NCBI GenBank assembly: GCA_026686845.1
Contig: JAIVEN010000006.1
Location: 34,642,501-34,706,500 of the forward strand
Origin: Adenanthera pavonina
Taxonomy: Eukaryota; Streptophyta; Magnoliopsida; Fabales; Fabaceae
Reading direction: 5' to 3'
DNA length: 64,000 nucleotides
Shown: piece by piece, positions 49,883-62,189 of the stretch
Layout: each line of letters begins with the position of its first letter
Numbering within the stretch: position 1 is the stretch's first letter
The notes under the pieces: model-generated
Told to the model about the DNA's origin: nothing
Seen by the model: the letters and a program-made list of their open reading frames with translations, nothing else
Database searches by the model: none
Translations under genes and position numbers: made by a program

Positions 49883-50408
49883 TGTTGAAAAAATAAATAG
49901 TGGATGAACACCATAACTTGCATTTGCAAAATATCAAAGTTAGGTATCTATGATGCATGAATGGATTAGTTTACTTATGCGCACATATGATAGTGCTGTT
50001 AAGAATTAAGGCCATATAATTATCAGGCCAAGTTAGAGAATATTAGAAATATTTTAAATTATGAGGCTTGATAATAGATTTATATATAAGATAATAGATA
50101 GATTTTCCTAATTAAGTTGATTATGGAATATCTGCAATTATTTACATTTAAATTTTGAAACTTTATCTTAATAGTATAATTAAATCCAACCTGTTCATCT
50201 AAGTACTTGATGAACATGTCAAATTAAAGATAATTAATTATAAAGTGGTCATCTCCCCGCCCATTACATGCACGTTCTCTATCAAACAATGTGACATAAA
50301 GTTAAGAGTTTGAGATAAGGGATAGAAACTAATTTTAAAAGGATAATGGTAAGGTTGGAGATTTTCCATCTATTTCTTTCACTTTAGGTGCACGCAATTA
50401 AATTTACA
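49883..50408 (+). repeat. 3' LTR of the copia element
   Basis: 526 bp, starts TGTTGAAAAAATAAATAGTG right after the polypurine tract and ends AATTAAATTTACA. The part from 50031 onward matches the 5' LTR. The first 148 bases have no counterpart in the 5' LTR. Confidence 0.75.
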
Positions 50409-50580
50409 ATTACATCCCAAGATAGCATATTTCACATTCAAAAGACTTAGCTTGGTGGTAAGCACATTTTCTAGTAATACTACATCTCAAGATAACATAA
50501 TTCACATTCAAAAGACTCACCTTGGTGGCACACACATTCTCAAGTAGTATTACATCTCAAGGTAGTCTAACAATCTATAT
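50409..50580. repeat. Degenerate tandem repeat, right half
   Basis: Continues the repeat at 40300-40455. At least two units are visible, each with ACATCTCAAGATA, TTCACATTCAAAAGACT and CTTGGTGG words, about 72 bases apart. Confidence 0.65.
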
Positions 50581-52159
50581 TTCATATATCCACAAAAAGG
50601 TTGGTTACGGGTCCTATATGTGCACATATAAAAGGTTTTTAAGATAGTTAACTAGTTCATGGTCATATACCTCAATGGGTTATCACAAGTTCATTATAAT
50701 ACTAATAATCAAGTAAAACATCCATGCATTTTTTTGTAATCATGTTAAGAGCTATAAAGGAAGTGAAAATAGATAGGTGTTGCCTCCATTTTATTTGAAA
50801 ATTTTGAATTCATAAGAATTCATTTTTGGCCCAAAAAAATTACAAAAAAAGAATTCATAAATGTATGTAAGAGTCATATGTCATTGCTACAAAAACCCAA
50901 TGGTTTGGTTGTTGCGTAAGATGTTCAAATTCATCCATATTTGTTGTTAGAGCTAATGGTGTGCGCCCTTTATCAATATGACTTGCTTTGTGCATCAATC
51001 TTTGTTCTATGTACTAATTCTCCTAGGCTTTGAGGGATTATCTAGAAGTGATTGAAAAATGGGATGGTATATTTGATTTTGAGAATTATGAAGACGAAAG
51101 ATTGAGGAATTAGTTTGCTAAAAAAAAGATAGAAATTAATGCATCCAGCTAATTCAAGCATACTATCAAGAAAAAGAATGGCAAGAGAAAAAGTAACTGG
51201 TGGGTATGTTTAGAGAAAATTTGGTTTTGTCAGAAACAAGCATAAACTAGGATGTGGCTGGTTGTCAGCACTGAGTGGGTTGAATAAGGTTGTAGTTTGG
51301 TACTGACATGCTTTAAAATTGTGTGGCTACTAATTAGTTATAAGGGGCAGAATACTGGAATCAGGATAGGGCAGAGGCAATGTTGTCAGTAATTGTTTTA
51401 GTAGGATTTCTAGTGTCTAAGAAGGTTGATTTAGGTTACTGCATTTTGATTTGTTACATTTTATTAAACCAAATGGGATAAAATATGGAATAAGTTTTAG
51501 AAGTTTCTTTTATCAGAATTTTTGAGCTTTGATGCATCATGATTATATTCATTTAGTTAGTTATTTTATGGAATTGTTGTTTTTGGACCTAACAAAGACA
51601 TAGCTTTCCATTATTCAAGTATTTTCGAAGGCTAGAGAGGTTGGTGATTTTGTAAGTGGGCACTAGCAAGGGCTAATTAAAGCTATACTCTTTGTTTCAT
51701 TTTCACTTGGCTTTAGTAAGTCATTTTTGTATATAAGAGGGACATTAACCATTTTAATAAGGAAGCAAGCTTATAAAACTGCTATTCAATTTGTGAATAT
51801 CTAAAGAAGGTACAAGATCAAAAGTTAACTTTGGTCAAATGAATGGACATTATCTTTGTCCCAAAAAAAAAAGATGGACATTATTGTTTTTAATATGGAG
51901 CTTAATATTATTCACTAAAATCTTATTATCAAGATTTTATTTGTGTAATATGTTATGGATTTGTTTATTTGTTAGGTTAATATATCCCTTTTTATTATTG
52001 TTTATTTAGCTACTCAATTTAGCGAATGGACAAACAATCTTTTTTTTGTAGATAGCTAAAGAAAATGTGCAGGGAAATTTTGTAACTATGTATAATGGAG
52101 AGGCCATCCTTTTTGTTGCCAGGGTATATTCTTTGTTTTGTTATTTTCTTTATGCATGT
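50581..52159. other. Intergenic DNA, no gene seen
   Basis: Moderately AT-rich. I found no convincing exon or bounded element. Confidence 0.4.
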
Positions 52160-54206
52160 TAAGGTTGTTCTTTGTAATATCTTTTGGTCCTTATAGTTTG
52201 TTTGTATTTTGAAATTAATCCCTATAGTTCTAATTTTTTTAATCAACTCCTCATACATACACTCCATTAAAACGTTGCTCCCTATAGTTTGTATCAGTTT
52301 TTAATTGACTCCCTAACTTGTACACGTCTACTAACAGAGGGTGACAATATATGACATGGAAAATGAACATGGAGGGGATATTGACACGTCAACAGGTGAC
52401 ATGGATGGCTTGGAAAGTAAAACTCCACATTCTATTTATTTGTCCTTTACATTGTAGAGAACATTGACAAGAGAGCAGGCTTTAGATTCAGCATTTTTCT
52501 TCGATGGTGGGGCTTCAATAGGAGAGCTTTGAGCACGGTCCTCAAATGAAAATTTCCAATGTTGCTCGAAATCCTATTCCCTAAATTCACCAAGCAAGCT
52601 TCTGATTTCCTACTATTGATGTTGAATGCTACAACGAGAGAATATGGTTCATGGATAATGGAATTGATTGAAGTAAGGAGTCAAATGAATTGAAGGAGTG
52701 GGAATCATGCATCAAACATTGAATATGGTGTAAAACTTCATTAAAATTCGGCTTATTCGTTGAATAGGCTTTCATCAGTTTATCTTTTGGTTACACTACA
52801 AGGCTTTGTTGCTTGATTTGAGATTGTTGTAACAGGAGTGGTTGGGTGAGTTCAATGCAAGGAGAATGTCAATTGTATTTTGATCTTTGAATATTGTTCT
52901 ATTTACAAGGTATGCATCTATTCAACCCTATGCCAAAGTATTGTATCGCTACTTATGTAATGACAACGTGGTATTGTTCAACTTAAAGGATCTATACTAC
53001 TATGATTTTTTTTCCAGTGGCTGGATAGACCAATTCCAAGGCAAACTCCTAATATGATTAGAAGAATGGAGATGGGCATTGAAAGTGTGAAAAAGAGGAT
53101 CAAAGCTTCCAAAAAGATGGGAAAGGGTGAAAACTTGTTATTTAGGTTCTCATAATCTCTGTTGGCTCCACAATGTCAAGCTCTGCAAATGGTTTAAAAA
53201 CAGAGTATATAAGAGTATTGCTTAAGGTGATAATAGCGACCTTCTAAGCTTTTAATAATGACTCAGGATTTCTATATCTTCAATTTATGGCTTTGTCATA
53301 GTGACGCATGGTCCATTACTTACATATATGTGAGAACATTGTTCCTGGGATTTTTTTTTCTTACTTTTTGCTGTCGTGGTATCCTTGATTGACTTATGTT
53401 ATAGCCATATGATATCATTAATTAACTTGAATAATAAAAAGGAAATCAAAATAAAAAGACAACACTAAATAAAGCATTTATATAATATCATAAAATAAAC
53501 TTTTTGTAATCTATACAAAACATTTTGCTTCCAAAACTAAGGTCGGAAGCAATAGCAAGCTTGAAAGTTCTTGAGCCTACAAAGTTCATTTTTGCTATCC
53601 TTATACACCGATCCTCCTGAAGCTAAGGAGGATGATTCCTCCCATATACCTCCTCCAGAAATTATCATGCTCAGTCTTCCCTTTTCCTTATTTTACTTCA
53701 ATTCTAACTTTCTCACCTGTGAACTATAGCTTGTATGTTTTATTCTCTTCCTCCTCTCATTTTGGATTTTGCATTTCCTTTTCTTCCTCCATTGTTTATG
53801 GCTTCTATGTTTTGTTCTCCTTATCCTCTTGTTATGGTTTCTTTTCCCGTCTTCTTCCTTCCATCTTGTGCAAAACCCCTTCATTATTGCTGTATTTTCT
53901 TCTTGTTGATGAAGCAGGATCGGTCCAAACATAAACTCTCTATCGTGATGTGGCACCTTGTGTGTCATTTTGGTTGATGTTATTATGTCATTTAGGCTCC
54001 CATTAGCCACTCATCACTTCTGTTAACTCCATGCAACCATGTCATCACTTCAGGGACGGGGAAACAAACAATTGATATGAGGAGAATTAACATTCTAACT
54101 GTTGCAAACTTTAAGGATGTGTTTAAAAAATTTAAACTACAAGGACCAATTTACAAATTGGTACAAACTATAGGGACTAATAAATAAATTTTCCCCTAAA
54201 ACTTTT
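52160..54206. mobile_element. Probable non-autonomous MULE-like element
   Basis: Ends are inverted and repetitive. The left side (52184-52310) has GGTCCTTATAGTTTG, ATCCCTATAGTT and CTCCCTATAGTTTG. The right side (54080-54200), read inward, has AGTCCCTATAGTTTG, TTGGTCCTTGTAGTTT and ATCCTTAAAGTTTG. Long termini built from GTCCCTATAGTTTG words are typical of plant Mutator-like elements. No TSD was identified, so ends are approximate. The interior, including an exon-like piece at 53018-53154, is less AT-rich, so a captured gene fragment is possible. Confidence 0.55.
53018..53154 (+). pseudogene. Exon-like fragment inside the MULE-like element
   Basis: Follows a polypyrimidine tract and acceptor-like TTTTTTTTCCAG. 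The frame reads WLDRPIPRQTPNMIRRMEMG and continues basic and helical (ESVKKRIKASKKMGKGE) to a stop at 53152-53154, with a possible donor, TTTAG|GTTCTC, just before. Composition is that of a real exon. The parent gene is not recognised. Capture by the surrounding element is an inference from position. Confidence 0.4.
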
Positions 54207-54489
54207 ATCTATGTCTAACATATTATAAGTTTATTATTACATTTGATGTATGAATGAAAAATGACATAAAATATGAATAAATAAAATTTTTGGATCTTTA
54301 TTATATTAAGGAAAATTTAAAATAAAATTTAGAATATTTGAGAATGCTATATGTGTTTTTGGGCCAAAAAGTTAGCTTTGTTATATTTATTGGATCATAA
54401 TCTAATAATATTGTGCCTTTATTTTCTTACAGAAAAGCCTAAAAAGGGTCCTTATATGTGATCATAATCCCATAAAGAGGAATTAGAGA
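54207..54489. other. AT-rich spacer before solo LTR copy C
   Basis: No feature seen. Confidence 0.4.
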
Positions 54490-56292
54490 TGTTAATCCAG
54501 ACGTTTTGATTATTCTAAAATAAATTAGCTTGGAGATCCAATATCAAAGGAACACAAGTGAAATGAAGAACAAAGTTGGAGTTTCCTAAAAATTGAAGAG
54601 CTATTTCACATGCTTTAGGAAATTATTTGTAAAAGAAAGTAGTTGAACTTTGAATTTCAATTAACCCAATATTAAATGAGATAATTAATTGAATGATTAA
54701 TGATTAGCTTATAATTTCAAAAATAGTTTTCATGAAAAGAGCTATATTATGAGGATAAAGCCTCAATTTCAATATATTTCTAAGTGTTCATTTTGTTTTC
54801 ATGAAAATGTTTCACCTTATGGGGATAAGCTCTTAACTTTAAAGATGTTTTCTAAGTATTTACCTATTTTTCATGAAAATAATTTACCTTATGCGCATAA
54901 CCATTGAAGGTGATAAGGATAAAGACTCAATCTCAAAGATTTTTCAAAATCTATTCTTCAATTTCATGAAAATTGATTAAGGTTATCCACATAATACAAC
55001 TTGAGGATCAAGTTCTCAAGTTTGTCCAGGTAGTTATCCTAACAAGGTAAACACTTTATTCGCATAAGGGAGTGAATAGTGAAGGCAAGTGATACTGTAC
55101 AGCCCATTATTCGCATAACCTAGGGAGGTTGTCAGCATAACGTGTGTCACAGAGCACTTGGATTTTTCTCTGTTAAAAGGTTATCCGCATAACCCATGAA
55201 GATTATCCGCATAACCTATATTTCAAAGAACTTAATTTTCCTTGGGTAAACAGGTTGTCCGCATAACCCATGGAGGTTATCCGCATAACCTATATTTCAT
55301 AGTACTGAACTTTCCTTGGGTAAACAGGTTATTCGCATAACCTAGGGAGGTTATATGCATAACCTATATTTTAGAGTACTTAAATTTTCCTCGGATAAAT
55401 AGGTTATCTATATAACCTTATGAGGTTATCCTGATAACCTAAGCTTTACAAAAACTGGGTTTGTGAAAAACTTAACGTTATCCTAATAACTGAGTGGATT
55501 TTCATGAATATGATTTTGAGCTAAAATATAGTCATTATAGGTAGTACGTTATTTGCATAACCTAGCTAGGTTATCCCATAATAAAAACTCTATGCTGAAA
55601 ATAAAGACAAATAGTTATCCATTATTCGCATAACTTGAGGAGGTTATCCGCATAACCCCTATCAGATGCATTTAATGCAGTAGGTGAACTGCTATTTTAT
55701 TGAGAATAATGGCTAATCTTTGTTTCCAATGGATAGTTCTGCCCCAAAACTATAAATAGGACCTCATTTAAGTTATTGGGTAATGAGAAAAATAATAAAT
55801 ACGCCAAAACTCTACTGATTTAATTTCTGATTCATTCAAGACTTACCTACCCTCTGTTTTACTCATTCATTGTATCTTAACTTTCATATCCACTATTTTG
55901 AGAGAGTTTTCATTCTATATACATCTACACACTTGTAGAGATTACTTAGCATGAGATTACACTAAGGAGATATTCTTACTCTTGAGTGAGAAAAGTGAGA
56001 GAGCTTGTTTCAGTCTAAAGTTCAGACTGGTATTGTACTGTAATCATTGCAAGAACTCATTCAAATCTTGCAAGAAATAGTAGAGAAATCTCAAGTGGTG
56101 ACTTGAGGACTGGATGTAGGTCAAGTGGAGTATATCGAACCAGGATAAATTAGAGTCTTCTTCTCATTACTTTTTATTTCTTATACTTTGTTTTTCAGTA
56201 AATTTTTAGTGTCACCACTGTATTTCATTTTTGTTGAAAAATTTTAATCTTCCCAATTTACTCTTCCTCTTAGAAAGCCAGCTAAAATAACA
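54490..56292 (+). mobile_element. Solo LTR, family 1, copy C
   Basis: 1803 bp, starts TGTTAATCCAGACG and ends GCTAAAATAACA, with a perfect 5-bp duplication AGAGA (54485-54489 and 56293-56297). It shares termini, TATA box, GTAGGTCAAGTGGA and GAACCAGGATAAAT with copies A and B. Its internal array is different: about ten GGTTATCCGCATAACC-like near-palindromes (54880-55660), with pairs spaced about 74 bases apart between 55175 and 55400. Confidence 0.88.
55751..55758 (+). promoter_or_regulatory. TATA box of solo LTR copy C
   Basis: TATAAATA followed by GGACCTCATTTAAG, which is also seen after the TATA box of copy A (GAACCTCATTTAA). It is located about 541 bases before the LTR end. Confidence 0.6.
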
Positions 56293-56297
56293 AGAGA

Positions 56298-58730
56298 ACT
56301 GTGCCTATTTAAATAAAGTTACTAAGCCCAAGAAATGAATTCCATAGGGAAGCCCACAAGTCTAAAGGTTACTGGGCCCAATTTGCTCTCACTAGGCCTA
56401 ATAATATAAAAGATAATTTTATTGGTCTGAGATCAATACTCTTGGCCCAATTGTATTTGAGACAACCTTGATGGTAGGTGAAATGCTTGGTAGAGATGAA
56501 GTCAAGTCTCACCACAAGAAATAGATGAAAGAAAGAGAGGAGATGATGCCAAGTCTCTCCATTAGGTTGGAAGATGAAATGAAGGAAGGAGCATGTGCCA
56601 AGTAGCTCCATAAGATTTAACATGGAAAGAAGATGATGTGGAGTGGTCGGGTCTCACCACAAAATTAAAGGAGAAGGTAGATGAAGGAGATAGAACCAAA
56701 TTGCACCATTGAGACTGAAGGTGATTGGTGAGATGAATGGGAAAAATTGTACCAAGTTATACCATCTTGGTTGAAATTTAGAAAGAAAGAATAGAAAGAG
56801 AGGAAGTTTGAGAGCTCTATAAGAAATCCTAGTAGGAAAGAACCATTCCCATCATCTATAATCACCTTCCCCCGCTAGATTTCTTTTTAACAGAGTGACT
56901 TCCATCTAAGCGCTCCATTTCTAAGGCTTTGAAACTTTGGAAGGAGAAGAATTGAGAAGCTTGTACAAGGTTAGAATACAAGAAGGTTGAGTAATTGATA
57001 TGAATATTGCATTGCCATGTTTTGGAAAAGTATATTTGAGTTGTTGCCATGGCTATGTTTATTTAAGTCTATATATGATTATGAACATGCCTTGAATCTT
57101 GAAAGTATTGGCAATACCATGAGTTTTGTTAGAATATTATGTTTATCAGTTGCTTGAATTATGTAGTGGAATGTTTGAATGGAATTAAGTTGCTATTGAA
57201 ATTTTTTTCAAATCTCATTCCCTAAAGTTCCAACCATTCATAGGTCCAAGCAATATAAAGGAGAAAGAAAAGAAAGTGGAGTAATGAAGACAAAATTATG
57301 GAACTTGAGTTGTATATCATGACGTGAAGTACAATATGTATGATAGGGTTTCTAATATGTAATATTATGTTTTGGATTGGTTATTGCAGAAATTAAAGCC
57401 TTAGAGTATGCATAATAACATATATAAACTTCTGGAGGAATAAAGTACTAATTATGTACCTGTGTTAATGAAAGATAGCAACTTAGTAGAAGTAAGGGAA
57501 AGTGGCAAACCATTCATAAAAACAAGTAGAGAATACATTAAGCTTCAAAATAAGATCAAAATCACCCCAATTGGTTAAGTGTAGAGGAAAATATGAAGTT
57601 TCAAAATGAAGGAATTGAAATTTGGAAAAATTATATGACCAAATAAGTAGTAATTTTTTATCAAAAAACCATATCATTTGATGCAATGAAATTCCGGTTT
57701 AATATTTTTCCTTTGTAGAGGATTTAAAGAACCTCAAATAGAAATTTTAACTGATCCAATATAATTCTTCTAGAATTAATTATGAAATTTTTAGAAGCCA
57801 AACTAGTCAATTTAAATTTTTCGCCTATTCTTACTTCCAAATACATCTAATTGGCACCTAAGACATCCCTAATGAATAGGTAATGGTCCTCTAAGTAAGA
57901 TGTGAAAATCTTCTCTAATTATGTTTATATGCCTAATTTTTATTTGAATTTTTACAAGATTTGAATAATGGTGGGTAAAAATAGGTTTTCATGGTTAATT
58001 TTATTGTGTGTAATCATTTATATTTTGAGTGATTAATGACTTTGTGAAACTTGGATGTTGATATAGAATAAAGATATTCGATAACTTGATTAAATTTTAT
58101 TAATAATAATGTTTTCTTAAATCAAAATACAATTAAATGATATAATATTGTAAATTGTTTGAAATTTCTATTAGATGGTTTTATCTTATTTGTTTTTGTC
58201 TACTTTATTATTTTTTATATAAGGGAAGAGTGGAGAAATCTAAGTTTAAAGAGCATAACTACAATCAACAGTGTAACAATTCATTTATGAGTGAGAATCT
58301 ATTCCTCCAATTTCTTATGTATAGATACTACTATACTTTACTTTTTAGAGGGCAATTAGCATTCAAGAGATTTAGTTTTGAAGTCAGGGGTGGCAAACAG
58401 TTTTTATAGCACACCCTTATACTTAGATATTGGCTTTTCACAAGAGCCTCATTACAATGACAAGGCAGGTGTGGAGAAGCAATTAAATAGCATTCCATGG
58501 TGTTGGCCACGTATGAAAGAGGAGAGGAATTGGAAAACACTAAAGCTTAGCAATCTTAATAGCTTTTCTTGTAAATGTAGCTTATTGAGGAAAAATGTGG
58601 AGGTAAGCTATTGTTTATTAGTTTGATAGGAATGTTATAGAGATTTCTATTAGTCTACCCTTTCAATTTATGTTCTTTAAATGTAGTAGATGAAGAAGAT
58701 TATTGGTGATGAGTTATGACGCAATCTAAA
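56298..58730. other. Intergenic DNA, possibly a decayed LTR element
   Basis: The segment 57180-57300 has loose similarity of order and words (AATCTCA, TAGGTCCAAGC, GGAGAAAGAAAAG) to part of the solo LTR at 31344-34659, so it may be a decayed relative. The open stretches at 58155-58626 were not recognised. Confidence 0.35.
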
Positions 58731-58733
58731 TTA

Positions 58734-60331
58734 CACTATGCCAAAAATCACATTTATTAGCATTTAATTTTGGCTTTTAACGACATTTCTAAAACGTGAT
58801 GTAATCCAGCGCCGAAAAAAGGGGAAATTTTTTTTTGGCAAACGCCATCTAAACTTGATTTAAGTTGGCATTTGTGTACAAACACCAACTATTCTTATTT
58901 TTTAAAAAAAATAGTTGTTCGTCTAATTCATCCCCCCAGGTAATTTGCAAGCAAAAAAATCTTATCTGTTCCAGACAATTTGCAATAAGAAATTCCAGAA
59001 ATCAACAATCTCTGTAATGGAAGAAGAAAAAAGCATGTCCAAGGATTAAATTTAATTACAGGCCAAGAACAAGACAACAACAAATACAAAAAAGAATCAA
59101 CCACTAAATATCGAATGATCAACCAAGCAGAAGCATTATAAACATTGCAAAAAAGTTACAGGATAATGTTGCAATGGCATTGATCAATGAGAAGTTTCAT
59201 GGTGGAGTTTAGCATCTAGAGGACACACTTGAAGATGAAGATCAGAGCCGATTTGTTCAAAAGCTTCGTTGCCCACATAAATCAGCATAATCCCTGCACG
59301 ATGCCATCGATTCTTCTTTTGCGGCAGTCATCACTCAACATGAATGCCAGCTCTGCGAATCCGATGTGTGGAAGGAGATGTAAGGAAGGAGAAGATTTGA
59401 GAAGATATGAACGATGTGAGGAAGGAGATCAGCAAAATCCTTGCGCAAAGCACTTGGTACATATGCTAACTCAAATCCAATTACGTTTACAGATCTGTGG
59501 AAGGAGAGCATTTAAGGAGATTTGTAGCTGCTCAATCCCGCATCCCTTCCTCACTTAGGCAAAGACAAGCATGGTTGGTTACTTGATCCTATTTCTCTCG
59601 CTCGAGCTTTCAGCATCCCAATCCAGATCTGATATATATGAAGAAGCCATAATAGAGAGAGAGGAGAGGGAGAGAAAGAAGAGGTCAACTCTAAATAAAG
59701 AGGATAGAAACGTGATGCATCATATGAAAAGGCAAAAATAAAGTAAGAGAGAGAGAGAGAGAAGTAAGGAAGAAAAAGTGTAAATAATCTGATATGTTTA
59801 TTTTTCTCTAATCTAACGGTTGAAACAATCAATTCGTGCCTTTCTATTTTTTAAAATAAAATTTTTAAAAGTTTTAGATGGCATTTCTTGAATAAATGAC
59901 ACCTAAAGCTCAGTCTTTAGTTGGCGTTTCTTCTAGAAACGCCAACTAAAATATTTTAAGAAATGCCAATTAAGTATTTTTTTTAATTTTTAAATCATTT
60001 TAGTTAGCGTTTCCTGAAGAAACACCAACTAAAGTAACCTGTTTTAGTTGGCGTTTCCCCTAAAAATGCCAACTAAAGTATTTTTTTTAATTTTTAAATA
60101 TTTTAGTTGGCGTTTCTTCAGGAAACGCCAACTAAAGTAACTTGCTTTAGTTGTCGTTTCTTCTGGAAATGCCAACTAAAGTATTTTTCTTTTTTTTTTT
60201 AATTTTTAAATCATTTTAATTGGCGTTTCCTAAAGAAATATCAATTAAAGTATTCTCCACCTATGTGAGTTAGCATTTCTTTTGGAAACACCAACTATTT
60301 AGCGCTATTAAAGCCCAAAATTAGCATAGTG
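58734..60331. mobile_element. Non-autonomous CACTA (En/Spm) element
   Basis: 1598 bp. Left end CACTATGCCAAAAATC; right end read inward CACTATGCTAATTTTG. Flanked by TTA on both sides (58731-58733 and 60332-60334), the 3-bp duplication of CACTA elements. Subterminal regions carry TAGTTGGCGTTTC repeats, many arranged as hairpins. Interior 59200-59770 is less AT-rich and includes a (GA)n tract at 59749-59762. No transposase is present. Confidence 0.88.
59918..60300. repeat. Hairpin subterminal repeats of the CACTA element
   Basis: About seven units, each formed by TTTAGTTGGCGTTTC, a 3-6 base loop, and GAAACGCCAACTAAA, at about 59920, 60000, 60043, 60102, 60143, 60215 and 60263. Units are separated by GTATTTTTTTTAATTTTTAAAT-like AT spacers. 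The units at 59920 and 60102 are almost perfect palindromes; others carry C-to-T type changes (GCC to ACC or GTC). Subterminal repeats of CACTA elements bind the transposase. Confidence 0.82.
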
Positions 60332-60334
60332 TTA

Positions 60335-60979
60335 CAACACTTATTAAAAGTAAATATTCACAATAAAATTATATTATAAGATATTTGTTTTAAATATGCT
60401 TTTAAACTTACATCTTAAATATACTTTCCTACTAATTAATGAACTAATGTCACAAATTACATTTTCAACTCATACCATAATTTTTAACAATGAAAACTAC
60501 CCCATGTAATGTGCTGGGAGAACAATTGGCACTTTTAATCACATTCATGAACTTCAATTATATATGAATGGTTACTAAAAATTAACCAAAAATTATTTTA
60601 AAAACCATGCAATCCATGAGGTTGTTCCATTTGAATTGAACATGAGAGTGCAGCCAGGAACAAATTTCTTTTTTATTTTTTTTTGGTACTTTAAAAAATT
60701 AATATTAACTTTAACAAAAAGTTATAAAAATAATGTCAGTTGTATATTTTATGATTATTACCTAATAATATTTTTTAATATTGTTTATATAAAAGCACAA
60801 AAGTCACTTCACTATATTTTTTCTCATTCAATTCTAAATATTTTGTATACCAAATGTATAATACTGTGTTTGTCTATTTTTTTTAACATAGCATATGTGA
60901 TAACGGATAACCATAAAGTTTTTGTCCACACGGAAAGAAAGACCTAGTTGACTATATAATCCTAGTCACAACAATTAAT
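60335..60979. other. AT-rich intergenic DNA
   Basis: No gene seen. The open stretch at 60636-60947 is phenylalanine/isoleucine/asparagine-rich and looks like chance. Confidence 0.45.
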
Positions 60980-61436
60980 GTACAAAATTTTTTATGGCAT
61001 TGTGCTAAGGGTGTCTTGGTGTCTTCATGTGTATAAATAGTGAGTAGGACTTCACACATCTTTTTCTGAATAAATCTTAGCGATGAAAATGAGTAAGTGT
61101 TTTTTAATATGAGAAATTATACTTTGTTAATTCTTTAAAGATATATTATAACTACATTTTTTCATGGGGTGCACAGCCACAAAATATATAAATGCTTGAG
61201 AGTTTTCAGAAGTTTGTACTTATTGTTTTAATGTTTAAACTTTTGCCGAAATGTATAATAAAAGAATGGAAAGATTAAAAAAAAAAAGGTTATACAGAAT
61301 TCAATGAAATGTGTTGAGAAATATTAAAAGAATAAAAAAATGCATGAAATGTAAAAAGATCTATAAATTTTGGTCATGTATTGATTTAATATATTTATTG
61401 TGAGAAACGAAATTCACTTTGCCGAAATGTATAATA

Positions 61437-61675
61437 AAATAATCATTATTATTATTTATCAAAAATTAACATAATATTTAAATTTTATCATTTATACATA
61501 ACTAATTAATAAAATAATATGTATTTCTAATATTTGAAAAAAAAAATGAGGCTAAACAGGATGGGCCTAAAAAAATCTGTGTTCTATTCGGGCTCACATT
61601 TTTTAAGTTTAACTCGTCTATTTTATTGGATTAAATGGACTGATCTGTCAGATTTAATCTATATCATCAGCTCTA
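61437..61675. mobile_element. Broken relative of the small hAT-type element
   Basis: Matches the interior and right half of 27658-28110: AACATAATATTTAAATTTTA, AACTAATTAATAAAATAATA, TGGGCCTAAAAAAA and a CAGCTCTAG right end (the other element ends GGCTCTA). The left terminus is missing. A sequence beside it, GCCGAAATGTATAATAAAA at about 61421, duplicates one at 61246, suggesting filler DNA from a repair event. Confidence 0.55.
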
Positions 61676-61888
61676 GTTAAGATACCCTTGATACTAAAAA
61701 TAAATTAATATTAATTAGTTGATTTTTAAATGATTGAAACATGCTATTTAGTCCATACCAAATTTAAATCCATTACTTTTTAATTGGTTCGTTTAAACAT
61801 GTATAAATAGCGATTATGCCATGAGTAGGGAGTCGTGAATTTTGGATCATTGAATAATATTTTTTGAGAGATGGTGTATTTGTTATTA

Positions 61889-62189
61889 TATTATTTGTAT
61901 TATAAATTGTATTTATCTTTTTTACACTTATCAAGAAAATTGGTTAAAGTTAGTTGGAAAATTTGATGTTGTAAAAAAATTTCATAACTTTCCAAAATTA
62001 CAGCATTAAATTATTAATCAATTTTAATTATATATCTCATAATCTCTCAACCATAACTGTTTTAATTATTCTCAATAAATATAAAAATTGAAAGCTAATA
62101 TTAAATGCTAGATATATTTTGCAAAGTCACTTATATTTTAAAAGTTTAATCTTTTAAAAAATATCTTATATTTTGAAATGGAAGGAGTA
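61889..62189. mobile_element. Mariner/Stowaway-like MITE insertion
   Basis: Defined by comparison with the empty paralogue near 21231: the sequence ATTATA|ACTTTTTATAAAATTA is continuous there and interrupted here. The right end is AAATGGAAGGAG followed by TA. Read inward this is CTCCTTCCATTTCAAAATAT, the type of terminus found in Stowaway/mariner MITEs. The left end is degraded. Confidence 0.55.

Larger units (their letters stand above)
40456..50408 (+). mobile_element. Ty1-copia retrotransposon, decayed, with nested insertions
   Basis: LTR retrotransposon with, in order, 5' LTR, primer-binding site, gag, protease, integrase, reverse transcriptase, RNase H, polypurine tract and 3' LTR. Integrase before reverse transcriptase defines copia. 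Flanks are AATAC (40451-40455) and ATTAC (50409-50413), a 5-bp duplication with one mismatch. The element spans 9953 bp but includes a solo LTR (41309-43168) and a second insertion (46228-47716), so the original was near 6.6 kb. Stops and frameshifts occur in every coding part, and two catalytic residues are changed. It is inactive. Confidence 0.88.

Noticed and set aside
53632..53977. Phe/Ser/Leu-rich frames inside the MULE-like element
   Set aside because: Three overlapping frames on both strands are open and hydrophobic, and nothing supports one over the others.
54880..55660. GGTTATCCGCATAACC palindromes as operator sites
   Set aside because: They form a tandem array inside an LTR. An enhancer role is possible but there is no evidence for a specific regulator.
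56298..57900. Full second copy of the 3.3-kb LTR family
   Set aside because: Only loose word similarity near 57180-57300; no ends or TSD recognised.
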